Shown here: positions 48,902 to 59,635 of the stretch, one piece after another
Position numbering within the stretch: the stretch's first letter is position 1
Layout of the letters: the number at the start of each line of letters is the position of its first letter
From: Salinicoccus sp. RF5
GTDB taxonomy: Bacteria; Bacillota; Bacilli; Staphylococcales; Salinicoccaceae
Assembly (NCBI RefSeq): GCF_020786625.1
Contig: NZ_JAJGRC010000001.1
Span: 744,001 to 808,000 of the forward strand
Length of the DNA: 64,000 bases
Direction: 5' to 3'
Translations under genes and position numbers: made by a program
Notes under the pieces: generated by a model
Database searches by the model: none
What the model was told of the DNA's origin: nothing
Seen by the model: the letters and a program-made list of their open reading frames with translations, nothing else

Positions 48902-49803
48902 CAAAATGTCTCCCTTTCTGTCATGAAGGTGTGGAATAGACTTGCGGCCAGACTGCTTGTCCGGTCATCGGTATCAAGGGCCGGGGCCACTTCACTGATG
49001 TCGAAGCTTACAAGATTGGAAAGCTTGGCAAGTTGTGCTACCATACCATGAATTTCCTGCGCCGTATAGCCATTCTGGGCAGGCATGCTTGTGCCGGGTG
49101 CCACACTCTGCTGCACAGAGTCCATGCAGAGCGTCCCGAACACCACATCATATTCCGACAGCTTGGAGAGGGTGTGTGCGTATGCGTCTGCGGACCGCAC
49201 TTCATCCATCATTGCATAATGCACGCCGAATGCATCCGCCGTATCGAACAGTGTCTTGGTATTGCCGGAAGACTGGATTCCGAGGACATGATAGTCGATG
49301 TCCTCATCCTCTGAGAGGATCTGGTGGAACATCGTGCCGGAAGACGGCCTTTCATCCCGCAGGTCGAAATGGGCATCGAAGTTCACAACCGCAATCCGCT
49401 TGTCCGGATAGGCCTTACGCACACCGAGGTAATGCCCGTAGAGGGTCTCGTGGCCGCCGCCGATGATGAGCGGGAACTGGTCCCGGGCGAGCACTTCCCC
49501 CACACATTCGCCGAGCGCCTCCTGGGAAGCTTCCAGATCCTCATCCCCCACGACACTGCCGTAGTCGTATACAGGCTCCGTATAGGGCAGTGATGCCATC
49601 TTCTGCCGGACTTTCACAGGACCATCGAATGCACCGGTGCGCCCCTTGTTGCGCCGCACCCCTTCATCAGAGCGGAAACCGATGAATACCGGTACGCTGG
49701 CAGGCGTCTCTTCACTCCACTGGCTGATGACCTGATGCACACGTTCCTTCACATCCGGATTGTCTGTTCTCCCTGTAAAAGTATGATGTTCAATATGCTT
49801 CAT
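48901..49803 (-). CDS. hutG: Arginase/agmatinase-family hydrolase, HutG-like
   Basis: A 300-residue Mn-dependent ureohydrolase. Metal ligands: GGGHE (His118), DAHFD (Asp143, His145, Asp147) and CMD (Asp228). In the last motif the first Asp of the usual SxDxD is Cys, as I remember from staphylococcal formimidoylglutamase, and the later Asp is replaced by Gln231. The best fit is formimidoylglutamase (formiminoglutamate to glutamate plus formamide, histidine degradation), but no other hut gene is near, so another guanidine/imine substrate is possible. Confidence 0.75.
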   Translation of the reverse strand: MKHIEHHTFTGRTDNPDVKERVHQVISQWSEETPASVPVFIGFRSDEGVRRNKGRTGAFDGPVKVRQKMASLPYTEPVYDYGSVVGDEDLEASQEALGECVGEVLARDQFPLIIGGGHETLYGHYLGVRKAYPDKRIAVVNFDAHFDLRDERPSSGTMFHQILSEDEDIDYHVLGIQSSGNTKTLFDTADAFGVHYAMMDEVRSADAYAHTLSKLSEYDVVFGTLCMDSVQQSVAPGTSMPAQNGYTAQEIHGMVAQLAKLSNLVSFDISEVAPALDTDDRTSSLAASLFHTFMTERETF

Positions 49804-49806
49804 CTG

Positions 49807-51030
49807 TTATCTCCCCTTTTCATGAAATTCCTTGAATATGCTTATGATGAGCAGCGGTGTTGTCAATAGGACGAGCAGGATGTTGAATGGCAGTATGAAC
49901 AGCGACAGTTCCACATCCCTGAAGAGGGTGATGAACAGGCTGACCGTCACTTTCAGCCAGAGGGCGGTGATGATGATCATCTGACGGTGATAGTACTTGT
50001 TCTGCGTCATGTTGAAGAATGTTGTGAACAGGTACGCCACTGCCAGCGCGAGGGCGATGAACAGGTTGACCCATTCATATATATACTGCATGTCGGATAT
50101 TCTGAAATAGCCTTCCGTGAAGACCCCATGCCGATTATTGAATTCAATCAGGATGAAGATCAGCACAAGCGTTCCGAGCAGCAGTTCCAAATAATTCGGC
50201 TTGAGCCAGGATGGAAACTCGATTTCCATGAACGTCTTCACCCTGTGCAACAGGCCGTTGCGCATGTCATACAGCTGTTTTGAGAATCCCAGATATTCGT
50301 CCGGGTGCAGCCTCCGCTTTCTGTTCTTCCGGGATAATGTCGCCTGGTCCCCCTTCTTCGGCTTCTTGAGGAGGTTCTTCGACTTCGACAGGAAGACCCC
50401 CACCCAGAGTGCCATGAGCGACAGCACCCAGAGGGTGCCGAAAAATGTATTGATCGATAGGACATCCGTCGGGGACAGCGTCGTATCGATATTCGAATAG
50501 ACGGCAGTCTGTGTAAAGAAATAGGCCAGTCCATAGAAGGACAATATGACCATATAGTGCTCCTTGCGGTGCCTCGGGTCCAGCTGCTCATTGAAGATGT
50601 TGTAGAGCATATGGACGATGAACGCCAAAAGGAACAGCAGAGCAAACCATCCGTAGACCTGGAACATCAGCAATGTCGTCAGCAGGAACAGAAAGAACGA
50701 GAGCCCGATGAAGAAGAAGGACAACTCTGTATCATACTCCGTCGTTTTGCGAATGAGCTGGGCGATCTTGAACATCCCAAGACCGAACAGGATCGACAGG
50801 ATGCCCGCGATGATCGGGAACCCGCCGATCACCATCCCCAATATATTCAGAACCTCGACAAAAAAAGCATCGAACAGATCGAAAAACGTATCTATCTGCG
50901 GCGTCTCCACAGCTTCTCCATCGCTTCTGATCCTGCCTGTATTGAACAATATGAACAGTCCCAGAACGACGAAGAAGACCCCCAGGAGGACGCTGATTAT
51001 CACTTCACTTTGTTGCTTCAACCACTTCAT
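49807..51030 (-). CDS. Polytopic membrane protein, AuxA-like by position
   Basis: A 407-residue protein with about ten hydrophobic helices in two groups separated by a basic cytoplasmic loop (about 210-240: KSKNLLKKPKK, SRKNRKRRLH). No enzymatic motif is seen. In S. aureus the gene between purD and ptsH includes auxA, a membrane protein reported to stabilise lipoteichoic acid and support beta-lactam resistance; size, topology and location agree, but I cannot confirm homology by eye. It is 3 nt upstream of the HutG-like gene, so likely in one operon with it and the RlmI-like gene. A minus-strand TATAAT (51057-51062) is a plausible -10. Confidence 0.55.
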   Translation of the reverse strand: MKWLKQQSEVIISVLLGVFFVVLGLFILFNTGRIRSDGEAVETPQIDTFFDLFDAFFVEVLNILGMVIGGFPIIAGILSILFGLGMFKIAQLIRKTTEYDTELSFFFIGLSFFLFLLTTLLMFQVYGWFALLFLLAFIVHMLYNIFNEQLDPRHRKEHYMVILSFYGLAYFFTQTAVYSNIDTTLSPTDVLSINTFFGTLWVLSLMALWVGVFLSKSKNLLKKPKKGDQATLSRKNRKRRLHPDEYLGFSKQLYDMRNGLLHRVKTFMEIEFPSWLKPNYLELLLGTLVLIFILIEFNNRHGVFTEGYFRISDMQYIYEWVNLFIALALAVAYLFTTFFNMTQNKYYHRQMIIITALWLKVTVSLFITLFRDVELSLFILPFNILLVLLTTPLLIISIFKEFHEKGR

Positions 51031-51125
51031 TTGATTTCACCTCAATATCCCTTCCCATTATAGAGGAATTCCTTTCTGAATGCATCGAATGACCCATCAT
51101 CAGAAAAAGAAATATTAAAATTTTT

Positions 51126-51151
51126 GTTTAGGAAATCTCAGCCATGGGTAT
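51126..51151 (+). promoter_or_regulatory. Sigma-B-like promoter of the small acidic protein
   Basis: GTTTAG (51126-51131), 14-nt spacer, GGGTAT (51146-51151): one mismatch to the sigma-B consensus GTTTAA-N12-15-GGGTAT. It lies 75 bp before the ORF at 51227. Confidence 0.6.
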
Positions 51152-51226
51152 ACCTCAACTAACAGCAGATAAGTAATTAATATATATGATATCAACCCAA
51201 ACCAAGTATCCCTAGGAGTGATTTCA

Positions 51227-51415
51227 ATGGACTTTAAAGATAAAGATAAGAAATCCGAAATCGAAGATGCAGCACAGGAAGCCCGCACCAAGGAAAACCC
51301 ATCGGAAGAGATGGATACCGAGGCAGACAGAAAAGTGGATAAGGGGAAAGACCTTGAACGGGACGAATCCGGTTCTGAAAGGACAGAAGACGAGATTCAG
51401 GATTCATTCGAATAG
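51227..51415 (+). CDS. Small acidic hydrophilic protein
   Basis: A 62-residue protein made almost only of Asp, Glu, Lys, Arg, Ser and Thr with no Cys or Trp and one Phe at each end, so surely disordered alone. It resembles small stress or hydrophilin-type proteins in composition, but I recognise no family. ATG 51227 follows CTAGGAG with good spacing; a GTG three codons upstream overlaps the ribosome binding site. A sigma-B-like promoter precedes it and a terminator follows, making a complete single-gene unit. Confidence 0.65.
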   Translation: MDFKDKDKKSEIEDAAQEARTKENPSEEMDTEADRKVDKGKDLERDESGSERTEDEIQDSFE

Positions 51416-51420
51416 GAAAA

Positions 51421-51464
51421 AGGCGTTGCCATTACACGGACGGTGTTCTGGCGACGCCTTTTTT
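51421..51464 (+). terminator. Terminator after the small acidic protein
   Basis: Stem AGGCGTTGCCA / TGGCGACGCCT (with one mismatch) and a run of T after it. Confidence 0.78.
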
Positions 51465-51484
51465 GTGGATTTTTATTTTTGAAT

Positions 51485-51665
51485 GGGCCAATTGTCGTTC
51501 GTGGCCTTCACCAATGATAATTGGAGGCCCAACTGTCACTCGCGATCCTCACCAATGACAATTGGAGGCCTAACTGTCACTCGCGGTCTTCACCAATGAC
51601 AATTGGAGGCCCAACTGTCACTCGCGGTCCTCACCAATGACAATTGGAGGCCCAACTGTCACTCG
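51485..51665. repeat. 41-bp tandem repeat, about 4.4 copies
   Basis: Units start at 51485, 51526, 51567, 51608 and a partial at 51649 (51649-51665). The consensus begins GGCCCAACTGTCACTCGCG and ends ACCAATGACAATTGGA. Copy 1 is the most divergent; copies 2-4 differ at a few positions. Each unit contains a small inverted repeat CCAAT-GACA-ATTGG. There are no spacers, so it is not a CRISPR array, and 41 is not a multiple of three. It lies between the convergent ends of the small acidic gene and purD. Confidence 0.92.
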
Positions 51666-51694
51666 TTAAATGCATCTATGGTAACAGAAACCGA

Positions 51695-52945
51695 TCATTC
51701 CCGGTTCAATGCCCTTTTGGCGATATCCCTTCTCAGGAAAAGGCCCCCCTCGTCAAATTTCACTTTGCCCACATTGGAATATGCATCTTCTACGGCAGCT
51801 TCGATCGAGGCACCTTCGCCGGTGACGAGAAGCACACGGCCGCCGTTGGTGTGCCATCCATCATCCACCTGTTCAAGGCCGCTTACATAACACGCATCGC
51901 GCACCGCATCAAAATCGATGGTGTGCCCTTTTTCATATGCCATCGGGTAGCCCGCACTTGCGAGCATGACCCCGACCTTGTATGCCGGCGAGAAGGTCAG
52001 CTCAAACGGCGCCTTCTTTTCCACCTTTTCAAGCACATCAATGAAGTCATCCTCCATCAGCGAAAGGAGGATCTGCGCTTCGGGGTCGCCGAAGCGGGCA
52101 TTGAATTCAATGACTTTGACGCCATCCTCCGTCACGATGGCCCCGAGGTAGAGGACACCGAAGTAGTCGAGCCCTTCCGCCACCATCGCATGCGCCATCG
52201 GTTCGACGATCTGTTCGACTGCTGCCCGCCTCACCGGCTCTTTGATGTGTTCCACCGGCGCATAGGCGCCCATGCCGCCGGTATTCGGTCCTTCGTCACC
52301 ATCGAATGCGCGCTTATGATCCTGGGCGATGATTTCGAAGGAATGCGTGTACTCGCCGTTGACGAGCACCATCAGGGAGAACTCCTCCCCTTCCAGGAAC
52401 TCTTCTATGACGACCGGCGCATCCGAATCTTCCATCAGTACATCCAGACCCGCCAGCGCCTCGTCCATATCCCTAGCGACGACGACGCCTTTGCCTGCGG
52501 CAAGCCCATCCTTTTTCAGGACGATCGGCGCCCCCACCGATTCTATGTATCGATAGGCAGCATCATAGTCAGTGAAGGATTCATACTTCGCTGTCGGAAT
52601 CCCGTGACGCTCCATGATGTCCTTGGCGAATGCCTTGGAGGACTCGACTTTGGATTCTTCCTTCCTGGGTCCGAACACTTTGATGCCCTTCCCTTCCAGA
52701 AAATCCGCCACGCCGCCGCTTAACGGTGCTTCCGGACCGACGATCACCCACTCCACCACATTACTTGTGCAAAGATCCGCCATCGCTTCGAAGTCGGTCT
52801 CCCCGATTTCCGGATGCACTTCTGCAACATCCCGCATGCCATCGTTCCCCGGCATGACGAAGACTTTATCCACACGCTCCGAATCGGAAAGCTTCCTTGC
52901 GAGTGCGTGCTCCCTGCCTCCGCCACCGATTACAGCCACATTCAT
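51695..52945 (-). CDS. purD: Phosphoribosylamine-glycine ligase
   Basis: ATP-grasp enzyme for the second step of purine synthesis (5-phosphoribosylamine + glycine to GAR). The 416-residue protein has GGGGREHALA at the N terminus, KKDGLAAGKGVVVA in the ATP-grasp domain, and EFNARFGDPEAQ near residue 285. Last gene of the operon; a hairpin separates it from purH. No simple terminator is seen after it; the 41-bp repeats follow. Confidence 0.97.
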   Translation of the reverse strand: MNVAVIGGGGREHALARKLSDSERVDKVFVMPGNDGMRDVAEVHPEIGETDFEAMADLCTSNVVEWVIVGPEAPLSGGVADFLEGKGIKVFGPRKEESKVESSKAFAKDIMERHGIPTAKYESFTDYDAAYRYIESVGAPIVLKKDGLAAGKGVVVARDMDEALAGLDVLMEDSDAPVVIEEFLEGEEFSLMVLVNGEYTHSFEIIAQDHKRAFDGDEGPNTGGMGAYAPVEHIKEPVRRAAVEQIVEPMAHAMVAEGLDYFGVLYLGAIVTEDGVKVIEFNARFGDPEAQILLSLMEDDFIDVLEKVEKKAPFELTFSPAYKVGVMLASAGYPMAYEKGHTIDFDAVRDACYVSGLEQVDDGWHTNGGRVLLVTGEGASIEAAVEDAYSNVGKVKFDEGGLFLRRDIAKRALNRE

Positions 52946-52969
52946 AAAACCGCCCCTTCCGATATTAAA

Positions 52970-52991
52970 ACAGCCGGACGCATCCGGCTGT
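52970..52991 (-). terminator. Hairpin between purH and purD
   Basis: Perfect 9-bp stem ACAGCCGGA/TCCGGCTGT with a 4-nt loop followed on the minus strand by TTTT. It could partially terminate or protect the mRNA before purD. Confidence 0.6.
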
Positions 52992-53000
52992 ATCCATTGA

Positions 53001-54479
53001 TCAATGCTTGAAATGCCTCATACCCGTGAAGACCATCGCCATGTCATGCGCGTTGCAGAAATCGATGGATTCCTGGTCGCGTTTGGAGCCGCCCGGCTGG
53101 ATGACCGAGCGGATGCCATGCGCATGCGCCAGTTCGACAGTATCCGGCATCGGGAAGAAGCCGTCACTTGCCATCACGACATTGTCACCGAGTTCAAGTG
53201 CCCGGTCGATGGCGATTTTGAGCGCACCGACACGGTTCATCTGTCCGGCACCGATGCCGACGGTCTGCTTTTCATTCGCCAGGACGATCGCATTGCTTTT
53301 GACATGCTTGGAAACTTCCCAGGCCAGCGCCATCGCCGTCATCTGTTCACGCGTCGGCTTGTTTTCCGTAACCACCTTGATTTCGTTCTCCTGGAGTGCA
53401 CCCGTATCCTGGGACTGGACGAGATAGCCGCCGGACACGCTGACGAACTCCTCTGCATGCTCATCCTCACGGAAGTCGGCCTCGAGCAGCCTGACGTTCT
53501 TCTTCTGGGTGAGCACTTCAAGTGCCGCCTCATCGAAATTCGGCGCAATGATGACTTCAAGGAAGATGGAATGGAGCTGTTCCGCCGTCTCCCGGTCGAC
53601 CGTCTTGTTGAGCGCAACGATGCCGCCGAAGATCGACTGGCTGTCCGCTTCATGGGCGTTCCTGAATGCTTCCGCAATCGTTTCGCCAGTGCCTACACCG
53701 CAAGGGTTCATGTGCTTGACGGCGACCGCCACCGGCATCGTGAACTTCTTGGCCAGCTGGAACGCGGCATCGGCATCACGCAGGTTGTTGTAGGACAGCG
53801 CCTTGCCATGGAGCACATCGGCATTGAGGATCGTATTCCGGTCCTCCGTCGTCCTGACAAGACGGGCCGACTGGTGCGGATTCTCGCCATAGCGGAGCGT
53901 CTCCTCAGCTTGGCTGAAGTGGTTGACGATCGCCTGGTCGTAGTCGTTCGTATGGCGGAACACTTTGATCATGAGGGAGCGGCGGTATGTCTCATCGAGC
54001 GTATCCGATTCGATACGCTGGATGACTTCACCATAGTCTTCCGGCGAGACAACCGTTGTGACATGCTTGAAGTTCTTGGCAGCGGCACGCAGCATGGTCG
54101 GTCCACCGATGTCGATGTTCTCGACCGCGTCATGTTCAGTCACATCCGCCTGCGCCACCGTCTCCTTGAACGGATAGAGGTTCACCGCCACCAGATCGAT
54201 CGGTGCAATGCCCTCCGATTCGAGTGCCGCCATGTGCGACTTGTTGTCGCGGTCTGCAAGTATTCCTCCATGGACGGCCGGATGGAGCGTCTTCACACGT
54301 CCGTCCAGTATTTCTTCGAAGCCTGTCAGCGTGCTGACGTTCTCGACCGGGACTCCGAAGGATTCTATCTCCTTCAGTGTGCCCCCTGTGGAATAGATTT
54401 CATAGTCATTGCGCGCAAGACCGCGCACGAATGGTTCGAGTCCCCTCTTATCGGAAACGCTAATGAGTGCTTTCTTCAT
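53001..54479 (-). CDS. purH: Bifunctional AICAR transformylase / IMP cyclohydrolase
   Basis: Last two steps to IMP. The 492-residue protein begins with the MGS-like cyclohydrolase domain ([18 protein letters not shown]) and continues with the AICARFT domain ([19 protein letters not shown] with the catalytic Lys-His). The ATG overlaps the end of purN by 20 bp. It uses 10-formyl-THF, made with help from FolD. Confidence 0.98.
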   Translation of the reverse strand: MKKALISVSDKRGLEPFVRGLARNDYEIYSTGGTLKEIESFGVPVENVSTLTGFEEILDGRVKTLHPAVHGGILADRDNKSHMAALESEGIAPIDLVAVNLYPFKETVAQADVTEHDAVENIDIGGPTMLRAAAKNFKHVTTVVSPEDYGEVIQRIESDTLDETYRRSLMIKVFRHTNDYDQAIVNHFSQAEETLRYGENPHQSARLVRTTEDRNTILNADVLHGKALSYNNLRDADAAFQLAKKFTMPVAVAVKHMNPCGVGTGETIAEAFRNAHEADSQSIFGGIVALNKTVDRETAEQLHSIFLEVIIAPNFDEAALEVLTQKKNVRLLEADFREDEHAEEFVSVSGGYLVQSQDTGALQENEIKVVTENKPTREQMTAMALAWEVSKHVKSNAIVLANEKQTVGIGAGQMNRVGALKIAIDRALELGDNVVMASDGFFPMPDTVELAHAHGIRSVIQPGGSKRDQESIDFCNAHDMAMVFTGMRHFKH

Positions 54480-55047
54480 CGTCTCTCTCCTTTAGAACTT
54501 TTTTGATGGCTTTTGGATAGAGTGCATACTCCGTCTCATGGATTTTGCGTGCGACCGCTTCAAGCGTGTCCCCCGCTTCGATCATCACCGGCATCTGGTC
54601 GATGATCTCCCCCGTGTCGATGCCGGCATCGACGAAGTGTACGGTCACACCGGTCACCTTCACACCGTATTCATAGGCATCTCGGATGCCGTCCCTGCCC
54701 TTGAAGCTCGGCAGCAGGGAAGGATGGACATTGATGATGCGGCGTTCGAACCGCTCAATGAAGGGGGCCGACAGAATCCGCATGTATCCGGCGAGCAGTA
54801 TATAAGAAATGTCGTATGCCCCGAGTGTCTTCATGATGGCCGATTCATGCGCCGCTTTCGACGGATGATCCCCCCGTGCGTGGACCACGCAGGGGATGCC
54901 CAGCCGTTCCGCGCGGGTGACGGCAAACGCATCCTTGTTATCGGTGATCAAGACGGCGATCTCCATGCCGATGTTCCCGGCACGGTGTGCAAGGTTTTCA
55001 AAGTTCGTGCCTCCTCCGGAAGCGAGGACCGCAACCCTAGTAGCCAT
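54460..55047 (-). CDS. purN: Phosphoribosylglycinamide formyltransferase (folate-dependent)
   Basis: GAR to FGAR with 10-formyl-THF. A 195-residue protein with [13 protein letters not shown] at the N terminus, and the catalytic Asn-His-Asp set in [11 protein letters not shown] and [16 protein letters not shown]. Start overlaps purM by 11 bp, end overlaps purH. Confidence 0.97.
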   Translation of the reverse strand: MATRVAVLASGGGTNFENLAHRAGNIGMEIAVLITDNKDAFAVTRAERLGIPCVVHARGDHPSKAAHESAIMKTLGAYDISYILLAGYMRILSAPFIERFERRIINVHPSLLPSFKGRDGIRDAYEYGVKVTGVTVHFVDAGIDTGEIIDQMPVMIEAGDTLEAVARKIHETEYALYPKAIKKVLKERDDEESTH

Positions 55048-56059
55048 GGATCGTCAAGCCGCTTCCTTCGGTCACTTCCCCGATCACAACGGGCGCCTCA
55101 CCGGCGGCTTCCAGGATCCCGAGCGTACGGTCGGCTTCGTCCCGGCCGACACAGAGTATGAATCCAATACCCATGTTAAACACATTATACGCTTCTTTCC
55201 TGTCCATTTCCCCCAAGGAGATGAGCCAGTCGATGATTTTAGGCACTGCAATTTTCGAGGCGTCGATGTCGATTCCCGCATCTTCAGGGAAGGCACGCGG
55301 TATGTTTTCGATGAATCCGCCGCCCGTAATATGGCTCATCGCCCTCACCTCGACCTGTTCCAATACAGCAAGCACACTTTTCACATAGATGCGTGTCGGC
55401 TCAAGCAGCAGGTCGATGATCGGTGTACCGTCCAGTGTATCGTCTACATCCACCGAATAGTCAGCGAGCCATTTCCTGACGAGGCTGTAGCCGTTGGAAT
55501 GGATGCCGCTTGAAGGGAGGCCGATGATCTGGTCGCCCGGCTCTGCATTCGAGCCGTCGATGTATTTCGTCTTCTCCACCGCGCCGACGCTGAATCCGGC
55601 GATGTCATATTCGCCTTCTCCATACATGTCGCCCATCTCGGCAGTTTCGCCGCCGATGAGTGCACAGCCCGCCATCTGGCAGCCTGCTGACACGCCTTCG
55701 ACGATCTGCTCGATATGCGTCGGGACCACCTTATTGACCGCGATGTAATCGAGGAAATAGAGCGGTTCTGCGCCTGTCGTCAGGATGTCGTTGACGCACA
55801 TCGCCACGGCGTCGATGCCGATGGTGTTATGGCGGCCATGATCGATCGCAAGCTTGAGTTTCGTGCCGACCCCGTCCGTTCCGGAAACGAGGACTGGGGA
55901 TTTCATGTTCAGGCTGGACAGGTCGAAAGCCGCACCGAAGCCACCGAGTCCGCCGATGACCTCCTTGCGCATCGTCCGTTTGACATGGGATTTGATCTGG
56001 TTGACTGCCTGGTATCCGGCCGTGATGTCCACGCCGGCATCTCTATACTGTTCTGACAT
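55037..56059 (-). CDS. purM: Phosphoribosylformylglycinamidine cyclo-ligase
   Basis: FGAM to AIR, ATP-dependent. The 340-residue AIRS-family protein shows the GVGTKLKLA nucleotide-loop region, [12 protein letters not shown], and [13 protein letters not shown]. It begins one base after purF ends, with the ribosome binding site inside purF. Confidence 0.97.
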   Translation of the reverse strand: MSEQYRDAGVDITAGYQAVNQIKSHVKRTMRKEVIGGLGGFGAAFDLSSLNMKSPVLVSGTDGVGTKLKLAIDHGRHNTIGIDAVAMCVNDILTTGAEPLYFLDYIAVNKVVPTHIEQIVEGVSAGCQMAGCALIGGETAEMGDMYGEGEYDIAGFSVGAVEKTKYIDGSNAEPGDQIIGLPSSGIHSNGYSLVRKWLADYSVDVDDTLDGTPIIDLLLEPTRIYVKSVLAVLEQVEVRAMSHITGGGFIENIPRAFPEDAGIDIDASKIAVPKIIDWLISLGEMDRKEAYNVFNMGIGFILCVGRDEADRTLGILEAAGEAPVVIGEVTEGSGLTIHGY

Positions 56060-56060
56060 G

Positions 56061-57479
56061 TCAGACCCCTTTCGTTTTCAGATCCTTCTCCTGAGGCAGG
56101 AGGCGATCGATGATTTCAATAGGATAATTGCCTGTGAAGCAGGCGTCACACTGGCCTTTGGAGCCATAGGAATAGTATACATCATGCATCGCATCGACCG
56201 ACAGGTACGTCAGCGAATCGGCACCGATTTCATCCCGGATCTCCTCCGTGGATTTCTGGGATGCGATGATTTCCGCATGCGTCGAAACATCGATGCCATA
56301 GAAGCATGGATTCTTGAGCGGCGGGGAGGATACACCCATGTGCACTTCCTTCGCCCCGGCCTTCTTCAGTGCCTTGACGATGAAGCGGCTTGTCGTCCCC
56401 CGTACGATGGAGTCATCAATGACGATGATGCTTTTTCCCTCGACGACATCCCTTACAGGGGAAAGCTTCATGCGCACTGCACGTTCGCGCGCTTCCTGCC
56501 CTTTCGAAATGAACGTCCGGCCGACATAGCGGTTTTTGAGGAGCCCCTGCTCCTGCGGGATGCCGGATGCTTCCGAGAATCCTTTTGCCGCTGCCAGACT
56601 CGAGTCAGGTACACCAACGACGATGTCCGCATCAACATCCATTTCCCTGGCGAGCTCACGCCCGAGCGATTTGCGGATGGTATATGTCGAAGTATTGCGG
56701 AATTCTGAATCTGCACGTGCAAAATAGATGTATTCCATCGAGCACATGTTGGGATGGCGTGAATCCGTGTAGTAGTCGTACTCGATGCCCTTGCCACTCA
56801 GTGTGATCAGTTCCCCCGGTTCGATATCCCGGATGTACTCTGCACCGATGGCCGTGAATGCGCATGTTTCACTCGCCACGCAGTAGGCCCCGTCCACCAT
56901 GCCGAGCATGAGCGGACGCACACCGTGGTCATCCAGTGCGATCGTCAGTGAATCCTCATCCAGGATGACGAACGCGAACGCCCCCTTCAGCTGGCGCAGC
57001 GCCGTCTTGATGCGCTGCTTTTTGTCCGTGCTCTTATTTTTGCGGATCAGGTGCGCCAGCACTTCGGAATCGGAGGACGTCTGAAAGATCGCCCCGTCGT
57101 CCTCAAGCGCCTCACGCACACTGATGGCGTTGACGAGGTTGCCGTTGTGGGCAAGCCCGAGGTCGCCCTTGTGGCTTTTGAACAGGAATGGCTGGACATT
57201 CGATATCTCACTGCCGCCCGTCGTAGCATAGCGGACATGTCCGATGGCATGCGGAAACGTTTCAAGAGACATCAGCTGCTCCCTCGACAGTGCTTCCGTC
57301 AGAAGCCCCATGCCGCGGGCGCCGAAAAGGTATTCCCCGTTCGAACAGACGATGCCTGCACCCTCCTGGCCCCTGTGCTGCAGGCTGTGGAGTGCCATAT
57401 ACGTCAGTTCGCTCGCCTGCGGGTGGTTGAATACGCCGAATACGCCGCATTCTTCATTCAGTCCATGGATGTCATACAT
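56061..57479 (-). CDS. purF: Amidophosphoribosyltransferase
   Basis: First committed step: PRPP + glutamine to phosphoribosylamine. A short propeptide of 10 residues precedes the catalytic Cys11 ([11 protein letters not shown]), as in the B. subtilis-type enzyme that is self-processed. The PRPP loop [13 protein letters not shown] and four Cys for an Fe-S cluster (for example GQCDACFTG near the C terminus) are present. I place the start at ATG 57479; the longer frame to 57500 overlaps the ribosome binding site GGGAGGGGG. The start lies inside the end of purL. Confidence 0.97.
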   Translation of the reverse strand: MYDIHGLNEECGVFGVFNHPQASELTYMALHSLQHRGQEGAGIVCSNGEYLFGARGMGLLTEALSREQLMSLETFPHAIGHVRYATTGGSEISNVQPFLFKSHKGDLGLAHNGNLVNAISVREALEDDGAIFQTSSDSEVLAHLIRKNKSTDKKQRIKTALRQLKGAFAFVILDEDSLTIALDDHGVRPLMLGMVDGAYCVASETCAFTAIGAEYIRDIEPGELITLSGKGIEYDYYTDSRHPNMCSMEYIYFARADSEFRNTSTYTIRKSLGRELAREMDVDADIVVGVPDSSLAAAKGFSEASGIPQEQGLLKNRYVGRTFISKGQEARERAVRMKLSPVRDVVEGKSIIVIDDSIVRGTTSRFIVKALKKAGAKEVHMGVSSPPLKNPCFYGIDVSTHAEIIASQKSTEEIRDEIGADSLTYLSVDAMHDVYYSYGSKGQCDACFTGNYPIEIIDRLLPQEKDLKTKGV

Positions 57480-59635
57480 TGCGGGATTGCCCCCTCCCAA
57501 GTATTTGAAATCGCTTCGATGCTCCGGTCGATGGTCAGGTCACGGGTACCGATATGGAATCCTTCGTCCGTCAGTCTGCCGATTTCTTTGCCGTCCCTGA
57601 TGTCGAGGCCGGCGGGTGCAATCACAATGTAGCGGGAAGCATTCTCTGCGAAGAGGTCCTCCCCGTCAAGGTCGATCTCCACATCCATGCCGAGATGATG
57701 GAATGCTGAAAGCTGGGCCAGTTTGATGGCGATGCCACCGCGGCCGACCGGCGCTATTTTCTTCACTTCACCATTGATGAGGCGTCCACGGAGATCCATG
57801 CCGCGTGCATACTCGAGTTCCAGATCGATGTCGCGTGTCTGCTTCCTGATGTCATTGTCGATCAGTTTTTCGATCTGGCTGCCGGCGAATGATTTCGTCG
57901 TCTCACCGACGAGGTAGACTGCATCACCAGCTGAAATTTCTATACCGGCCATGAAGTTGACATCTTCGATCAGCCCGACCATGCCGATGACCGGTGTCGG
58001 GAGGATGGTGCCCTTGGATTCGTTGTACAGGCTGACATTGCCGGATACGACAGGCGTCGACAGCTTTTCACATGCTTCCGCCATGCCGCGTGTGGAAGCT
58101 TCAAGCTGGTGGTAGATCTCAGGCTTTTCCGGGCTGCCGTAGTTCAGGCAGTCCGTCATCGCAAGCGGCAGTGCACCGGTCGAAATGATGCTGCGGAAAG
58201 TCTGGGCCACCGCTTCCTTGCCGCCGTTCAACGGATCGGCATAGACATAGCGGCTCTTGCCGTCGATTGCCATGGCAATCGCCTTGTCCGTGCCTTCTAC
58301 TCTGACGACGCCTGAACCGAAGCCGGATTTTTGGACGGTGTTCGCTCCGACCTGGTTGTCGTACTGTTCATATATATAGCGTTTCGAACCATGCGTCGGA
58401 TGGCCGATGAGCGCATCGAACACTTTGTTCAGATCCTGGTCGCTGTAGCTGTATGGTGTTTCGTCCTGCGCCGGCGCCTCGCCTTCAAGAATGTAGACAG
58501 GTGCTTCATCGGACAGCGGCTGTACCGGGATGTCCGCATATTTTTCACCATGGAAGAAAAGTTCCAGACGGTCGGTATCCGTCACTTCTCCGATGACAGC
58601 AGCATCGAGCTCGTAGCCTTCGAACATGTCGAGGAACTTGTCCTCGGATCCCGCTTCGACGACGAGCAGCATGCGCTCCTGCGTCTCCGACAGCATCATT
58701 TCATACGGTGTGATGCCTTCTTCCCTGACCGGCACCTGATCGAGGTGGAGCGCAATGCCGGACTCACCCTTCGCGGCCATTTCAGCGCTTGATGAAGTGA
58801 GTCCTGCCGCACCCATATCCTGGATGCCGACGAGTTCCGGCTGCCTGATGGCATCAAGTGTCGCCTCCATCAGCTTCTTGCCGGTGAATGGATCGCCGAT
58901 CTGGACCGACGGGCGCTTCGATTCGGATTCATCCGTCAGTTCCTCTGAGGCGAATGTCGCCCCGTGGATGCCGTCGCGGCCTGTCTTGAGTCCGACGTAG
59001 ATGACCTTATTGCCGGTACCTTTGGCCGTGCCCTTCTGGATCTTGTCATGGTCGATCGTACCGACGCACATCGCGTTGACGAGCGGATTGCCGTCATAGG
59101 AAGGATCGAATTCCACTTCACCCGATACCGTCGGGATGCCGATGCAGTTGCCGTAGCCGCCGATGCCTGCAACGACACCGCGCAGCAGCCGGCGGTTGTT
59201 CGGTTCTGAGAGTTCGCCGAAACGCAGGGAGTTCAGGAGGCCGATTGGACGCGCACCGATGGAGACGATGTCGCGGATGATGCCGCCGACTCCCGTGGCT
59301 GCGCCCTGATAGGGTTCTACAGCCGATGGGTGGTTATGGGATTCCACTTTGAACACGACCGCCTGGTCATCGCCGATGTCGACGACGCCGGCACCTTCGC
59401 CCGGCCCCATCAGTACACGGTCGCCCGTCGTCGGAAACTGCTTAAGGAATGGCTTCGAATGCTTGTAGGAGCAGTGCTCGCTCCACATGACCGAGAAGAT
59501 GCCCGTTTCCGTGTAGTTCGGCTGCCTGCCGAGGATCTCGACGACCTTGTCGTACTCGGAATCGGTCAGCCCCATATCGGCGTACAGTTTTTCATTCAGT
59601 ATATCCTGTTCAGTCGGTTCAGTGAATGTGATCAT
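57458..59635 (-). CDS. purL: FGAM synthase, large subunit
   Basis: ATP-dependent amidation of FGAR. At 725 residues it is the small Bacillota type that needs PurQ (glutaminase) and PurS. Motifs include [13 protein letters not shown] and [13 protein letters not shown] near the N terminus. Start ATG 59635 after GGGAGG, overlapping purQ by 17 bp; six upstream codons precede the ribosome binding site. Confidence 0.97.
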   Translation of the reverse strand: MITFTEPTEQDILNEKLYADMGLTDSEYDKVVEILGRQPNYTETGIFSVMWSEHCSYKHSKPFLKQFPTTGDRVLMGPGEGAGVVDIGDDQAVVFKVESHNHPSAVEPYQGAATGVGGIIRDIVSIGARPIGLLNSLRFGELSEPNNRRLLRGVVAGIGGYGNCIGIPTVSGEVEFDPSYDGNPLVNAMCVGTIDHDKIQKGTAKGTGNKVIYVGLKTGRDGIHGATFASEELTDESESKRPSVQIGDPFTGKKLMEATLDAIRQPELVGIQDMGAAGLTSSSAEMAAKGESGIALHLDQVPVREEGITPYEMMLSETQERMLLVVEAGSEDKFLDMFEGYELDAAVIGEVTDTDRLELFFHGEKYADIPVQPLSDEAPVYILEGEAPAQDETPYSYSDQDLNKVFDALIGHPTHGSKRYIYEQYDNQVGANTVQKSGFGSGVVRVEGTDKAIAMAIDGKSRYVYADPLNGGKEAVAQTFRSIISTGALPLAMTDCLNYGSPEKPEIYHQLEASTRGMAEACEKLSTPVVSGNVSLYNESKGTILPTPVIGMVGLIEDVNFMAGIEISAGDAVYLVGETTKSFAGSQIEKLIDNDIRKQTRDIDLELEYARGMDLRGRLINGEVKKIAPVGRGGIAIKLAQLSAFHHLGMDVEIDLDGEDLFAENASRYIVIAPAGLDIRDGKEIGRLTDEGFHIGTRDLTIDRSIEAISNTWEGAIPQCMTSMD

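Noticed and set aside
51485-51665. Repeat array considered as CRISPR
   Set aside because: Units are directly adjacent with no unique spacers, and no cas genes are nearby.
51644-52723. 359-codon plus-strand frame opposite purD, starting in the repeats
   Set aside because: Antisense shadow of purD; no ribosome binding site or recognisable domain.
53004-54506. 500-codon open frame on the plus strand opposite purH
   Set aside because: Exact antisense of purH; composition rich in Arg, His and Asp with no family features. It arises from the codon bias of purH.
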